Shown: positions 7,273 through 16,384, counted from the first letter of the stretch. The stretch: DNA of 37,598 nucleotides from Alphaproteobacteria bacterium (GCA_030614785.1 JAUWTJ010000038.1:1-37598), one strand, 5' to 3'. Numbers and translations: made by a program. The notes: generated from the letters alone by a model not told the origin.

Positions 7273-7299
7273 TCACAAAACCGGTTCCCACTTTTGTGA
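7273..7299. repeat. hairpin TCACAAAA-N11-TTTTGTGA
   Basis: Perfect 8-nt arms (7273-7280 and 7292-7299) surround ccggttcccac. It is located between etfA and the dehydrogenase on their coding strand. The 'aaaccggttcccactttt' core resembles a short repeat dispersed in alphaproteobacterial genomes. It may modulate read-through or mRNA ends within the operon. Confidence 0.55.
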
Positions 7300-7306
7300 A
7301 TGCCCT

Positions 7307-8248
7307 CTAAAGACCCAACTTCCCAAGTTCTTCTTCCAGTTCCGGAACCGCCTTGAAGAGATCTGCCACGAGGCCGTAGTCGGCAACCTGGAAGATCGGT
7401 GCTTCCTCGTCCTTGTTGATAGCAACAATGACTTTGGAATCCTTCATGCCGGCCAGATGCTGGATCGCGCCGGAAATTCCGACGGCAATGTAGAGATCCG
7501 GAGCGACGACCTTGCCGGTTTGGCCGACCTGGTAATCATTCGGCACAAAGCCCGCATCAACGGCCGCGCGCGAGGCGCCGACGGCAGCGCCGAGCTTGTC
7601 GGCAACCTTTTCGATGATGGCGAAGTTTTCGCCCGAGCCCATACCGCGGCCACCGGAGATGATGATCTTCGCGGCGGTAAGCTCGGGGCGTTCCGACACG
7701 GACAGGTCTTCAGAAACAAATTCTGTCAAGCCCGGGTTGTCGCCTGCGCCGATGGCTTCAACAGCCGCAGAGCCTGTTTCCTCGGCCGATTTGAACGCTG
7801 TCGTGCGAACCGTGATGACTTTTTTGGCGTCGCCTGATTTGACCTTTTGCATGGCGTTACCGGCATAGATCGGGCGCACGAAGGTATCAGAAGATTCAAT
7901 CGCTGTAATTTCCGAGATCTGGGCAACGTCGAGCGCAGCCGCAACGCGCGGCATGAAGTTCTTGCCTGACGTGGAGGCCGGCGACAGGATTGCGTCATAG
8001 TCGCCTGCAAGGCCAACAATGAGCGCGGACATGTTTTCGGCTATTTGCTGCGCATAAAGCGCATCATCGGCCACCAGCACTTTGGCAACACCTGCGATTT
8101 TTGCGGCCGCTTCACCAACGCCGCCGCAGCCGGAGCCCGCGACAAGGACAATAACGTCGCCGCCAAATTCCTGCGCAGCCGTTACGGTCTTGTGGGTGGA
8201 TTCTTTCAGATCAGAATTATCATGTTCTGCAATTACAAGAGTAGCCAT
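7307..8248 (-). CDS. etfA: electron transfer flavoprotein subunit alpha
   Basis: The 313-residue FAD-binding subunit of ETF carries electrons from acyl-CoA dehydrogenases to ETF:quinone oxidoreductase. It has an N-terminal ETF domain ([11 protein letters not shown]) and a C-terminal FAD domain with [40 protein letters not shown] and [22 protein letters not shown], which are the family signatures. Length is typical. Its ATG overlaps the etfB stop by one base (TAATG), so the two are translationally coupled. The likely electron donor in this window is the methylsuccinyl-CoA dehydrogenase at 21.1-22.8 kb, along with fatty-acid acyl-CoA dehydrogenases elsewhere. Confidence 0.96.
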   Translation of the reverse strand: MATLVIAEHDNSDLKESTHKTVTAAQEFGGDVIVLVAGSGCGGVGEAAAKIAGVAKVLVADDALYAQQIAENMSALIVGLAGDYDAILSPASTSGKNFMPRVAAALDVAQISEITAIESSDTFVRPIYAGNAMQKVKSGDAKKVITVRTTAFKSAEETGSAAVEAIGAGDNPGLTEFVSEDLSVSERPELTAAKIIISGGRGMGSGENFAIIEKVADKLGAAVGASRAAVDAGFVPNDYQVGQTGKVVAPDLYIAVGISGAIQHLAGMKDSKVIVAINKDEEAPIFQVADYGLVADLFKAVPELEEELGKLGL

Positions 8249-8997
8249 TAGAAGGACCCCGCTTCGTTTTTCAATTTGTCGACAAGTTCAGCGACGGATT
8301 CCACAATGACGCCAGCCTGACGGGTTGGCGGCTCGGTGGTTTCGAGAACTTCGAGACGCGGGGTGATATCGACACCGTAATCTTCCGGTGTCTTTGCATC
8401 GATCGGCTTTTTCTTCGCCTTCATGATGTTGGGCAGCGACGCATAACGCGGCTCGTTGAGCCGCAGGTCAGACGTAATGACAGCCGGCATTTTGAGATTG
8501 ATGGTCTGGAGACCACCATCAACTTCGCGGGTCACCGCGATGGTATCGCCTGCCGGTTCAATCTTTGAAGCAAAGGTGCCCTGCGCCCAGCCGAGCAGTT
8601 GTGCGAGCATCTGACCGGTCTGATTTGAATCATCGTCAATCGCCTGCTTGCCGACAATGACCAGATCCGGGTTTTCCTCGGCGACAATGGCCTTCAGGAT
8701 CTTCGCAACCGCGATCGGCTCAACTGTATCATCTGTTTTGACCAGAATGCCGCGATCTGCGCCCATGGCAAGAGCAGTGCGGATAGTTTCCTGAGCCTGC
8801 TGGGGTCCGACAGAAATCGCAATGATCTCCGTTGCGGTCCCGGCTTCTTTCAGACGAATGGCCTCCTCGATGGATATTTCATCAAAGGGGTTCATGGACA
8901 TTTTGACATTGGCGAGGTCGACCCCGCTGCCGTCTGGCTTGACGCGGATTTTGACATTATAATCGACGACCCGCTTGACGGGCACGAGAACTTTCAT
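8248..8997 (-). CDS. etfB: electron transfer flavoprotein subunit beta
   Basis: The 249-residue AMP-binding ETF subunit starts [19 protein letters not shown]. It carries the [16 protein letters not shown] stretch, the [15 protein letters not shown] motif and the beta-subunit signature ([20 protein letters not shown]) near residue 200. It is first in the etfB-etfA-dehydrogenase operon. A GGGAG site sits about 9-10 nt before the ATG, and a good sigma70-type promoter lies at 9041-9069. In related bacteria the adenosyltransferase gene usually lies directly upstream; here a four-gene block intervenes (9.2-13.7 kb). Confidence 0.96.
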   Translation of the reverse strand: MKVLVPVKRVVDYNVKIRVKPDGSGVDLANVKMSMNPFDEISIEEAIRLKEAGTATEIIAISVGPQQAQETIRTALAMGADRGILVKTDDTVEPIAVAKILKAIVAEENPDLVIVGKQAIDDDSNQTGQMLAQLLGWAQGTFASKIEPAGDTIAVTREVDGGLQTINLKMPAVITSDLRLNEPRYASLPNIMKAKKKPIDAKTPEDYGVDITPRLEVLETTEPPTRQAGVIVESVAELVDKLKNEAGSF

Positions 8998-9040
8998 TGT
9001 TTGGCTGCTCCCAAAACTTCTTGTTTATGTTGCGGTGCGA

Positions 9041-9069
9041 AAAATAGTCTCGGGACGCCCAAGAGTCAA
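9041..9069 (-). promoter_or_regulatory. sigma70-type promoter of the etf operon
   Basis: On the minus strand TTGACT (9069-9064) and TATTTT (9046-9041) are separated by 17 nt. The predicted start is near 9034, giving a leader of about 37 nt before the etfB ATG. The operon therefore has its own promoter and does not depend on the upstream block. Confidence 0.65.
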
Positions 9070-9213
9070 CGCGAAGAACGTGCAAAAAACGGGCTGAATG
9101 CCGCAGTCGGGTTCAGGTTTTCAGAATTTGAACGTCAGCCGGGCGAAACCCGCTGAAAAGTCCCTGAAAACCCCCAGAAAACTCCGGGAAAACTCAGGGA
9201 AACCGGGCGTGAT

Positions 9214-9738
9214 CTACAGGAGCGGCGCGGTTTCGCCATCGGCTAGATGATCGATGAAGGTCTCCAGAACCGTCGTCCACATGACGAAGTTATTGACCAG
9301 ATTGCCTTCGGTGATCCCGTCGGTGAGGTTCATCGGGTATTCGACGTGAGCCTTGCCATCAGGGGTCACGTAGGCCTTGCCGAAAACCCAGGATTTGTTG
9401 AACTCGTTCATCCAGGTGGCGCTGGGATAGGCCTTGAGGTCAAAACTGGCGCGAAACTGCATTTTGGTGCAGCGCACGTCCGTCGAGGGCGCCGCCTTGC
9501 CCGCACATTCAACGCCCCGGACGATAAAGCGGATCTTGCCCTGGCGCACCAGGATCATCGGCTCGCCCTGAACGCCAGATGTGAGCGTCGTATCCAGATC
9601 GGCCGCGCCCAGCAGGGCCGCCATCTCGCGGGTTGAGATATCGCCGTAAAGCTTCGGGGCTTGCGCCATCGCAGCGGGTGCCACCAAAAACCAGGTGCCG
9701 ACAACACAACATATTGATTTTACTGCGAAATTACCCAT
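9214..9738 (-). CDS. YbjN-domain exported protein
   Basis: The 174-residue product has a signal peptide (MGNFAVKSICCVVGTWFLVAPAAMAQA, cleavage probably after AMA). The YbjN-like domain follows, with EMAALLGAADLD, a central MILVRQGKIRFIVRGVEC strand and CTKMQFRASFDL. The typical N-x-x-N-x-x-W-V-F-G-KAYVTPDGKAHVEYPMNL segment and the NLVNNFVMWTTVLETF helix come next. The family has no established biochemical function. The start at 9738 is preferred over 9756 because a GGGGA site lies 5-6 nt before it. It ends the TetR-led minus-strand block and is separated from etfB by 216 nt that contain the etf promoter. Confidence 0.72.
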   Translation of the reverse strand: MGNFAVKSICCVVGTWFLVAPAAMAQAPKLYGDISTREMAALLGAADLDTTLTSGVQGEPMILVRQGKIRFIVRGVECAGKAAPSTDVRCTKMQFRASFDLKAYPSATWMNEFNKSWVFGKAYVTPDGKAHVEYPMNLTDGITEGNLVNNFVMWTTVLETFIDHLADGETAPLL

Positions 9739-9834
9739 GAAATCCCCACTGTTCATCCTGCCTACACCCCGGCTGCGCAGCCAGTATACCTTATGGAAAG
9801 GGGGTGGAGCAAGGGAGCATGAAAACGGGTTGTA

Positions 9835-10905
9835 TCAGGCCCGCGCTTCGAGCACCATATTGGTCGGTGTTTCGGTTGCCCGGCGTACAGCGGAGAATCC
9901 GGCTTGATTGAGAACCTCTGTCAGCTGCTTCTCGCCCGCCTGAGCGCCGAGGGCGAGCCCAACTTCCTGGGACCTGGACGTCGGAACACAGATTGTTGTC
10001 GAAAAGCCATAGAAAATTGCCGCGAGCACGTTGAGGTTCTCTCCAAGGCTGTCGGCGGCGGCTGGTTCGACCACCATGAAGGTGCCATCGGGTTTCAGAA
10101 CTTCCTTGATGTGGGCAGCAGCACCAACCGGGTCCCCCATGTCGTGCAGGGCATCGAATATGCAAGCGAAATCAAAGTCACTTCCGGAGAATTCCTTGGC
10201 GCTCGATACATGGAATTCCACATTCCTGACACCGGCTCTTTTCGCCTTGGATCTTGCTTCATCAATAGAAGGGCCATGAAAGTCAATACCGTGAATTGTG
10301 GACTTTGGATAAGCCTGAGCCATCAAAATTGTCGAGGAGCCATGACCGCAGCCAACATCGGCAACCTTCGCGCCGGACTTGAGTTTCGCCTCAACACCGT
10401 CAAGGGCCGGTATCCAGTTTTCAACCAGATTGGCCGCATAGCCGGGTCTGAAGAACCTGTCGGTGCCGCAGAAACAACAGGGCAGATGATCCGACCAGGG
10501 ACGCCCTTTACCGGTTTTGAATACATCAACAGCGGTTTCGTAACCTGCGTATTGCGCCACGATAGTCTCAAAGAAACCTTGCATACAGGTCGGCTCGCCT
10601 TCATGCGCGAACAGAGCCGCCTGTTCCGGGGATAAACTGAACGTGTCATCTGCGGCGTCATAGCCAACATATCCGGACGCCGCATTCGACGACAGCCATT
10701 CGCGCAGGTAACGCGGATCAATGCCGGACTTCTCCGACAAGGTTTTGTGGGTACACGGCCCGGCTTTTTCAAGAGCTTTATAAACCCCGGCCTGATCGCC
10801 GATATAGGCCATCAAGACACCTACAGCACCGCCAATGTCTCCCAGAACCTTGCCCTGCAATTCGGCAAACTTCGCCTCGTCAAATGATTGTTCACTCACG
10901 TGCAT
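9835..10905 (-). CDS. SAM-dependent methyltransferase with N-terminal winged helix (Rv2258c-like)
   Basis: The 356-residue protein has an N-terminal winged-helix/dimerisation domain (residues about 20-100: GVYKALEKAGPCTHKTLSEKSGIDPRYLREWLS). A methyltransferase core follows: motif I VADVGCGHGSSTI (about residues 178-190), IHGIDFHGPSI, FDFACIFDALHDMGDP and LKPDGTFMVVEP. This two-domain layout is that of Rv2258c-type methyltransferases. The substrate is unknown. It has a GAGGAG site just before the ATG. It sits 35 nt after the hydrolase-glycosyltransferase fusion and is probably co-transcribed with it, which suggests joint modification of one small molecule or lipid. Confidence 0.8.
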   Translation of the reverse strand: MHVSEQSFDEAKFAELQGKVLGDIGGAVGVLMAYIGDQAGVYKALEKAGPCTHKTLSEKSGIDPRYLREWLSSNAASGYVGYDAADDTFSLSPEQAALFAHEGEPTCMQGFFETIVAQYAGYETAVDVFKTGKGRPWSDHLPCCFCGTDRFFRPGYAANLVENWIPALDGVEAKLKSGAKVADVGCGHGSSTILMAQAYPKSTIHGIDFHGPSIDEARSKAKRAGVRNVEFHVSSAKEFSGSDFDFACIFDALHDMGDPVGAAAHIKEVLKPDGTFMVVEPAAADSLGENLNVLAAIFYGFSTTICVPTSRSQEVGLALGAQAGEKQLTEVLNQAGFSAVRRATETPTNMVLEARA

Positions 10906-10940
10906 CTTCTCCTCTGAAAAAGTTGATATTTTTGACAGTC

Positions 10941-13061
10941 CTACAATAATTCCGAAAGCATCTTTGCAGCCCGAAAGGCGCCATCGGCTTCAACCGGGCA
11001 GCTGGCAACAGGTTTTTCCAACTCTTGCGCCATAGCGAGGGCGATATGATCCGGGCTGCTCTCATCAAAAATCATTTTTCGGCCCGCGCGATATTGGTCA
11101 AGGCGGTGGGCAACATGAAAGTTTTGCTCAAAGTGGTTTTTGAGCGGAAAATAGAGAAACGGTGTGCCTGCAGCGGCAAGCTCCATGGTGGTCGTGAGCC
11201 CACCCTGCACAAGGGCCAGATCGCAGGCCGCCAGATGGCGATCGAGGTCCGGCACAAAGGCGCGTGCCTCCACCCCGTCCGGCAGATCAAACTGCGCCGG
11301 GTCAAGACGCGGCCCGGTCACAAGGATCATCCGCAGTTCGGGGATATGACGTTTGGCAATAGGATAAGCCGCCAGGATACGCCGGATCAAAGTTCCACCA
11401 ACGCCCGAGCCACCAACGGTAACGATGCAGACTTTTTCATCCTCGGCATACCCAAGCCGCGCCCGCAATTCACCTTTGACACCAAAACCAGAGGGATGTT
11501 CCCCCAGGACATAGCCGCAGAAATCAAAATGCTGTGGCACCCAGTCACGCATCGCCGGCAGATCCTTGCCGAAGCCATGCGGCACAATGTCTGCCGGGTT
11601 GCCGACGAAAATGGATCGGTCGCGCACGCCTGGATGATTTTCAACATGCTCGATCATCTCGGCATTATAGTCCGTCGTCAGAAAGGCTTCATGAGTCCCA
11701 CCTTCAGGCATCGGGACATAGCCAACAAAATCGGTTAGCCAGGCCACCTGGGCTTTCTTGAGCTCAGGGTGTTCATGCCAATAGTGATCCACGTCCCAGG
11801 CTTCGTCGGCGATCACAAGGTCGTAAGCCTCCTGTTCAACGGCTTCCTGAAAGATCATGAAATTGGCAATCAGGATTTCATCCATATGTCGGATCGCCTG
11901 AAAGGCGTGCAAATCATGTTCGCCAGCCTCGCTCTCGATATGCGCGGATTCGTTGGCAAGCCTTACACTGGCCGGATGGATACGCTCGTCATTTGCCTTC
12001 AAAAACCGGGTCACCGGATCCTGGGACAGCCAGTCGACCTGAAGATCCGGGTGCAGCTTGCGCAACTCCCGTGTGATTGCAAGGTCGCGGCGAGCATGGC
12101 CGAGCCCGATAGGAGAAGAAAGATAGAGTGCCTTTGGACGACGAATTTTGCGTGGTGCCGTCTGCGGAACTTCTTTGTTGTCAGATCCGGGAACCCCCAG
12201 CTTGCGTGTCAGGAAATCACGCATCAATACATTTATTTTTGCTGGGATACGCGCCAACGGATTATGTCCGGCACCGGGAATAATTACTAATTCCCCCTGA
12301 GTTAGGCTCGCCACAATTTTTGAGTCCTCATCAGGAATTATTGCGTCATCATCGCCGTGGATTGCCAATACCGGACATTTAATGGACCTGTAAATTGATT
12401 CATCCAAAACAGGGTCAGCATCTTCGGGAGCAGCTCTCGCAGCAATGAGAACTTCGCCGCTGGTTTGCATCATCCACTTGATCCCATCTTCAATCTGCTT
12501 GGTCGAATGGGGTTCCGGAAAGATTTGATTTATAAAGAAGTCTGCATAATCGGGATAATTCTCACGCCAATAGTGCAGGTTTTGTTTCTCCCATCCCTGG
12601 GGCTTGTCAAATTTTCGGAAATAATCGGTTACTGACCTATGCTCGTGTGATGCAGCAAAAGGTGAAGCCGCACCCACCGTAATCATGGCAGTCACCCGGT
12701 CAGAATAGTAGGCCGCCAGCGCGGCGCAAACAGGACCCGAAGCTGATAGCCCAACCAGAATAGCCTTTTCTGTTTTGGTCTCATCCAGAACTGCAATTGC
12801 ATCTTTCACAGAATCTACAAAGCGATAAGCTTCAGGATCTGTCGGACGATCCGACTGGCCATTGCCCCGGGGGTCATAGGTGATACAGCGAAAGTGATTG
12901 CTAAAAAAAGGGATCTGCGCTTTGTAGCCCCGCGAGTGAATTACAGGCCAGCACGGGACCAGAAAAAGGATCGTATGATCACCCTTGCCATAGACCTCGT
13001 AGTGAAGTTGAACGCCATCGCGATCAAGTGTGCCCTGTGTCGTGGGTTGCTTTGCACGCAT
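10941..13061 (-). CDS. alpha/beta hydrolase - glycosyltransferase fusion
   Basis: A 706-residue two-domain enzyme. Residues 1-290 are an alpha/beta hydrolase: oxyanion/cap region LVPCWPVIHSRG, nucleophile elbow G-L-S106-A-S-G, acid in HGDDD (237-239) and H266 in GAGHNP, so the triad looks intact. Residues about 308-706 are a UGT/MurG-like GT-B glycosyltransferase: N-terminal SSPIGLGHARRDLA, then VTVGGSGVGG, and the donor site QGGLTTTMELAAAGTPFLYFPL followed by HFEQN. The frame is open to 13256, but the start at 13061 is preferred: it has an AAGGGAA site and lies just after the TetR stop, implying coupling. Substrates are unknown. It may attach a sugar and hydrolyse or transfer an acyl group on the same metabolite. 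Confidence 0.85.
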   Translation of the reverse strand: MRAKQPTTQGTLDRDGVQLHYEVYGKGDHTILFLVPCWPVIHSRGYKAQIPFFSNHFRCITYDPRGNGQSDRPTDPEAYRFVDSVKDAIAVLDETKTEKAILVGLSASGPVCAALAAYYSDRVTAMITVGAASPFAASHEHRSVTDYFRKFDKPQGWEKQNLHYWRENYPDYADFFINQIFPEPHSTKQIEDGIKWMMQTSGEVLIAARAAPEDADPVLDESIYRSIKCPVLAIHGDDDAIIPDEDSKIVASLTQGELVIIPGAGHNPLARIPAKINVLMRDFLTRKLGVPGSDNKEVPQTAPRKIRRPKALYLSSPIGLGHARRDLAITRELRKLHPDLQVDWLSQDPVTRFLKANDERIHPASVRLANESAHIESEAGEHDLHAFQAIRHMDEILIANFMIFQEAVEQEAYDLVIADEAWDVDHYWHEHPELKKAQVAWLTDFVGYVPMPEGGTHEAFLTTDYNAEMIEHVENHPGVRDRSIFVGNPADIVPHGFGKDLPAMRDWVPQHFDFCGYVLGEHPSGFGVKGELRARLGYAEDEKVCIVTVGGSGVGGTLIRRILAAYPIAKRHIPELRMILVTGPRLDPAQFDLPDGVEARAFVPDLDRHLAACDLALVQGGLTTTMELAAAGTPFLYFPLKNHFEQNFHVAHRLDQYRAGRKMIFDESSPDHIALAMAQELEKPVASCPVEADGAFRAAKMLSELL

Positions 13062-13062
13062 T

Positions 13063-13695
13063 TCATTTCCCTTCGGCCTGGTCTGGTCTGGTCTGGCCTT
13101 CGGCAAGGCGGATGACGTCACCGAACCGGCGCAAGGCACGTCGGAGCGGGACCTTCCGATCTTCAAGCCCCAGTAGCAAAAACGCTTCCGCCCCGATGAA
13201 GGCACTGCCGACAAGCGCGGCGATGTCCTCAGGTTCAAAGGGGCCGATTGTGCCAAATGTCTGTTGTGCCCTGCGCGCGACCTGGGTCAAAAGGCCTTGC
13301 CATCCCGCCAGACCATCGCTTACGACCCGGCCGATGTCAGGGCTGGACCAGCCTGCCGCAGTCAGTTCATGGAGCACGCGCACATAGCCGGATGCCAGAT
13401 CATCATCGAGATAATCACAGGCAAGATCCCATTGCTGCGAGATCTTCAGGCTCGCATCGCTGAACATGGCGTTCTGCCGTTCAAGCAACTGGCCGTCCAT
13501 GTATTCATAGAGGGCCAGGATCATGCCTTCCTTGGAGCCGAAGTGATACTGGATCTGGCTCATGGGAGCACCGACGACGCCTGAGACAGCGCGGGTCGTG
13601 AGCCCCGCATAACCGCTATCGAGCAGAACCTGTTTTGCAGCCTCCAGAAGGCCGGTTCTTGTTTCCAGTGCTTTTTCGGCTGTGACGCGCGCCAT
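13063..13695 (-). CDS. TetR/AcrR-family transcriptional regulator
   Basis: A 210-residue regulator. The N-terminal helix-turn-helix lies at about residues 29-60 (YAGLTTRAVSGVVGAPMSQIQYHFGSKEGM) and contains the QYHFGSKEGM end typical of TetR DNA-binding domains. The rest is a helical ligand-binding domain. Its TGA is followed one base later by the ATG of the hydrolase-glycosyltransferase gene, so it heads that operon. A perfect 16-bp palindrome 36 nt upstream of its start is the probable autoregulatory operator. The inducer is unknown, probably the substrate or product of the operon enzymes. Confidence 0.9.
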   Translation of the reverse strand: MARVTAEKALETRTGLLEAAKQVLLDSGYAGLTTRAVSGVVGAPMSQIQYHFGSKEGMILALYEYMDGQLLERQNAMFSDASLKISQQWDLACDYLDDDLASGYVRVLHELTAAGWSSPDIGRVVSDGLAGWQGLLTQVARRAQQTFGTIGPFEPEDIAALVGSAFIGAEAFLLLGLEDRKVPLRRALRRFGDVIRLAEGQTRPDQAEGK

Positions 13696-13730
13696 TATTG
13701 ATCCCTCATTCCAGATGAAGGGATCATATA

Positions 13731-13746
13731 ATTCGTTCGAACGAAT
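13731..13746. promoter_or_regulatory. probable TetR operator: perfect 16-bp palindrome
   Basis: ATTCGTTCGAACGAAT is a perfect palindrome 36 nt before the TetR start codon, and a TATATGAT -10-like element follows on the minus strand. Size, symmetry and position fit a TetR-type operator. The adenosyltransferase gene ends 50 nt away on the other side, so only the TetR operon is an obvious target. Confidence 0.7.
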
Positions 13747-13796
13747 AAATCAAGAAAAAAGGAATGCCCGGAAACGCCAGCTTCGCAGGCGTGCTC

Positions 13797-14363
13797 TTAG
13801 CGGGTTTCGCCGGGAACCCACAATACGTCGTCAGCGCCGTCATTATTAGCGTGGCGGGCGGCGACGAAGAGGAAATCTGACAGGCGGTTGAGGTATTTGA
13901 AGGCCGCGTCCGAGACGGTCTCGGTCTCCATGAGTTCGCTGGTGATCCGCTCGGCACGCCGGGCGATAGTGCGTGCGACATGAAGATGGGCGGCGGCGGC
14001 GGACCCTGCAGGCAGGATAAAGGATGTGAGCGGGGCGATGGCGGCGTTCATTTGATCGATCTCGGCCTCGAGCCGACCCACCTGGGCCTCAATGATGCGC
14101 AAGGGCTCATAGCCCAGATCCTGATCAGTATCGGGCGTCGCGAGATCTGCGCCGAGGTCGAAGCAATCGTTCTGGATGCGCGACAGCATGTCGTCGAGCG
14201 GGCCATCGGTATAAAGCCGGGCCAGACCGATCATCGCGTTGGTCTCGTCCACTGTGCCATAGGCGGCAATGCGAAGGGCGTGCTTGGCGACCCGTTCCCC
14301 GGAGGCCAGCACGGTCGTGCCCTTGTCACCGGAGCGGGTGTAGATCTTGTTGAGTTTGACCAT
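13797..14363 (-). CDS. PduO-type ATP:cob(I)alamin adenosyltransferase
   Basis: The 188-residue enzyme makes adenosylcobalamin from cob(I)alamin and ATP. The N-terminal ATP loop is TRSGDKGTTVLASGERVAK, followed by LRIAAYGTVDETNAMIGLAR. The C-terminal signature is HVARTIARRAERI ... ALKYLNRLSD-like AAFKYLNRLSDFLFVAARHAN. Length is normal. The product is the coenzyme of ethylmalonyl-CoA mutase, encoded at 24.5 kb. It lies 10 nt after the small two-TM protein gene on the same strand. In many alphaproteobacteria this pair is directly followed by etfB-etfA; here a TetR-led block separates them. Confidence 0.93.
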   Translation of the reverse strand: MVKLNKIYTRSGDKGTTVLASGERVAKHALRIAAYGTVDETNAMIGLARLYTDGPLDDMLSRIQNDCFDLGADLATPDTDQDLGYEPLRIIEAQVGRLEAEIDQMNAAIAPLTSFILPAGSAAAAHLHVARTIARRAERITSELMETETVSDAAFKYLNRLSDFLFVAARHANNDGADDVLWVPGETR

Positions 14364-14373
14364 CGGGGACTTT

Positions 14374-14568
14374 CTAGCGCAGGACCATGATCAGGATGAT
14401 GAGCGCGAAAGCCGCCAGATGCAGGCCGACGCGCCAGCGCATCAACCTGCCGGATTGCTCCCTGGCCGCGTCGCCGTTGCGGTTCATGGCAAGGAGCCCG
14501 AGCCCGAGCGAGGCCAGAACCGCCAGAAGCACGGCGGGCAGCGCAAACATTGTCAGAAATTCGACCAT
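14374..14568 (-). CDS. small two-TM protein ('twin transmembrane' / HIG1-like)
   Basis: A 64-residue protein with two membrane helices (residues 5-28, VLLAVLASLGLGLLAM; 46-63, VGLHLAAFALIILIMVL) joined by a polar loop NRNGDAAREQSGRLMRWR. The RLMRWRV(G)LH stretch and size match the small 'twin transmembrane'/HIG1-like proteins found next to cobalamin adenosyltransferase and ETF genes in alphaproteobacteria. The role is unknown; HIG1 proteins elsewhere associate with respiratory complexes, which is only suggestive here. A GAGAGG purine stretch precedes the ATG. It is first in the adenosyltransferase operon. Confidence 0.8.
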   Translation of the reverse strand: MVEFLTMFALPAVLLAVLASLGLGLLAMNRNGDAAREQSGRLMRWRVGLHLAAFALIILIMVLR

Positions 14569-14784
14569 TGATCGATTGCCTCTCAGGTTGGATTTTCCTC
14601 TCTATAGCCGATATCGGCGTCCGGCCCAAGGGGAAAGCCGCTGGCGCGCCTGCCCGCAAGGAGTTGAAAGCCCGGCAGAACTGTGGATAGATGGTCAAAA
14701 TAAACATCTGCCAGATCCCGCAAAGAACCCTCGAAGCTCTTTTGCGGGCTCTTACAAGAAGCAGGACCAACGGAGAAAACCCAT

Positions 14785-16347
14785 ATGGCCGAGATTTTCA
14801 AACCCTATGCGACACAAAAAGGCGATGAGATCGCTCTCACCGATGACTTTGGCGATCGGACGTGGGCGGATTATAATGCGCGTGTCAATCAGCTCATCGA
14901 CGCCTTGCGCAAGGCAGGTCTCAAACCGGGCGCGCCTGTGGCCCTCCTGTCGGGCAATCGCCGCGAATACTATGAGACCCTGGGCGCGGTCAACCACGCC
15001 GGCTATATCGTGGTTCCGGTCAACTGGCACTTTGTCGGTGACGAAGTGCGCTACATGGTCGAGGATTCTGATGCCGAGGCCCTGATTGCCGATGCACGGT
15101 TTACCGATGTTGCCGTCACTTGCGGCAACCTTGCCAAACTCAAAATCAAGATCCTCATTGACGGGACCCCGCCGGAAGGCTTTGAAGACTATGATGCTTT
15201 GCTGGCCGCATCGTCTGCCGAGGAACCGGCAGATCAGGTTTCCGGCGGGATCATGTTTTATACTTCCGGCACAACAGGTCGCCCGAAAGGCGTTCGCAGC
15301 TCGGCCTTGAGCGTCGTCGGCGGTCCGATGGAGGGCATGCATGAGGTGGCCCAACTGATCGGCGCCACTCTTGGCGCGCCGGAGGGCGGGCGGTCGCTCC
15401 TATGCGGACCAGCCTATCACTCGGCGCAATGGGCGTTTTCCTGGATGCCGTTTATGGCGGGCAGCTCGATCATCATGCGGCACAAGTTTGACCCGGCAGA
15501 AACCCTTGAGCTGATCGATAAATACAAGATCACCAATTCTCACATGGTGCCGACGCAATTTGTCCGCTTGCTCAAGGCGAGGGACGGCGGCGACATTGGC
15601 GACAGCTTCGACGGCTCCAGTATCGCCATCATCTGGCACGGGGCGGCGCCATGCTCGCCGATGATCAAGAAGCAGATGATCGAATGGTGGGGACCGAAGA
15701 TCACCGAATATTATGGCGGTACCGAGGGCGGCATCCTGAGCACGATCACGTCAGAAGAGTGGCTTGAGCGCCCGTCGAGCGTCGGCAAACCTGCCGAGGG
15801 CTACAAGGTCACCATCATTGACGACGACGGCAACGAGTGCCCGGTTGGCACTTCCGGCACGATCTACCAGGAAAACCTCGCCGGGACTGATTTTGAATAT
15901 CACAACAAACCGGAAGAAACCGCCAAACGTCACCGCGGCAAGGCGAACCTGACGCTGGGTGACATCGGTTATGTTGATGAAGAGGGCTATCTTTATCTGA
16001 CTGACCGCAAGATCGACATGATCATATCGGGCGGGGTCAACATTTATCCAGCCGAGATCGAGAGCGTACTGGTGGCTCATACTGCGGTAAAAGATGTCGC
16101 TGTCTTTGGCGTGCCGAACGACGAATTTGGTGAGGAGATCAAGGCGGTTGTCGAGCTTATCGATCCGGCTGGTGCCAGCGATGATATGACGACGAGCCTC
16201 GTTACCTATGCCCAGGAACATCTGGCAAAATACAAGGTGCCGCGAAGCTTTGATTATTCCGAAGACATGCCGCGCACACCGGCAGGCAAGCTGCTCAAAC
16301 GGTTGCTGCGCGATCCTTACTGGGAAGGCAAGGACCGGTCTATCTAG
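14785..16347 (+). CDS. acyl-CoA synthetase (AMP-forming ligase)
   Basis: The 520-residue ANL-family ligase activates a carboxylic acid with ATP to the acyl-AMP and then the CoA thioester. The P-loop is YTSGTTGRPKGVR (about residues 160-172). The A5 region is EYYGGTEGG, the A7-A8 region has LGDIGYVDEEGYLYLTDRKIDMIISGGVNIYPAEIE, and the catalytic Lys is in TPAGKLLKR near the end. Length is typical. The substrate is not evident; the neighbouring crotonase and thioesterase suggest a fatty, branched or aromatic acid catabolic step. A GGAGA site precedes the ATG. The gene is divergent from the adenosyltransferase operon. Confidence 0.9.
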   Translation: MAEIFKPYATQKGDEIALTDDFGDRTWADYNARVNQLIDALRKAGLKPGAPVALLSGNRREYYETLGAVNHAGYIVVPVNWHFVGDEVRYMVEDSDAEALIADARFTDVAVTCGNLAKLKIKILIDGTPPEGFEDYDALLAASSAEEPADQVSGGIMFYTSGTTGRPKGVRSSALSVVGGPMEGMHEVAQLIGATLGAPEGGRSLLCGPAYHSAQWAFSWMPFMAGSSIIMRHKFDPAETLELIDKYKITNSHMVPTQFVRLLKARDGGDIGDSFDGSSIAIIWHGAAPCSPMIKKQMIEWWGPKITEYYGGTEGGILSTITSEEWLERPSSVGKPAEGYKVTIIDDDGNECPVGTSGTIYQENLAGTDFEYHNKPEETAKRHRGKANLTLGDIGYVDEEGYLYLTDRKIDMIISGGVNIYPAEIESVLVAHTAVKDVAVFGVPNDEFGEEIKAVVELIDPAGASDDMTTSLVTYAQEHLAKYKVPRSFDYSEDMPRTPAGKLLKRLLRDPYWEGKDRSI

Positions 16348-16384
16348 ACGCCGAATAACAATTACAAAAACAGTGGAGCAAACC

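Noticed and set aside
14583-14801. 72-codon minus-strand frame across the ligase start
   Set aside because: It overlaps the ligase ribosome binding site and start, and has no recognisable features.
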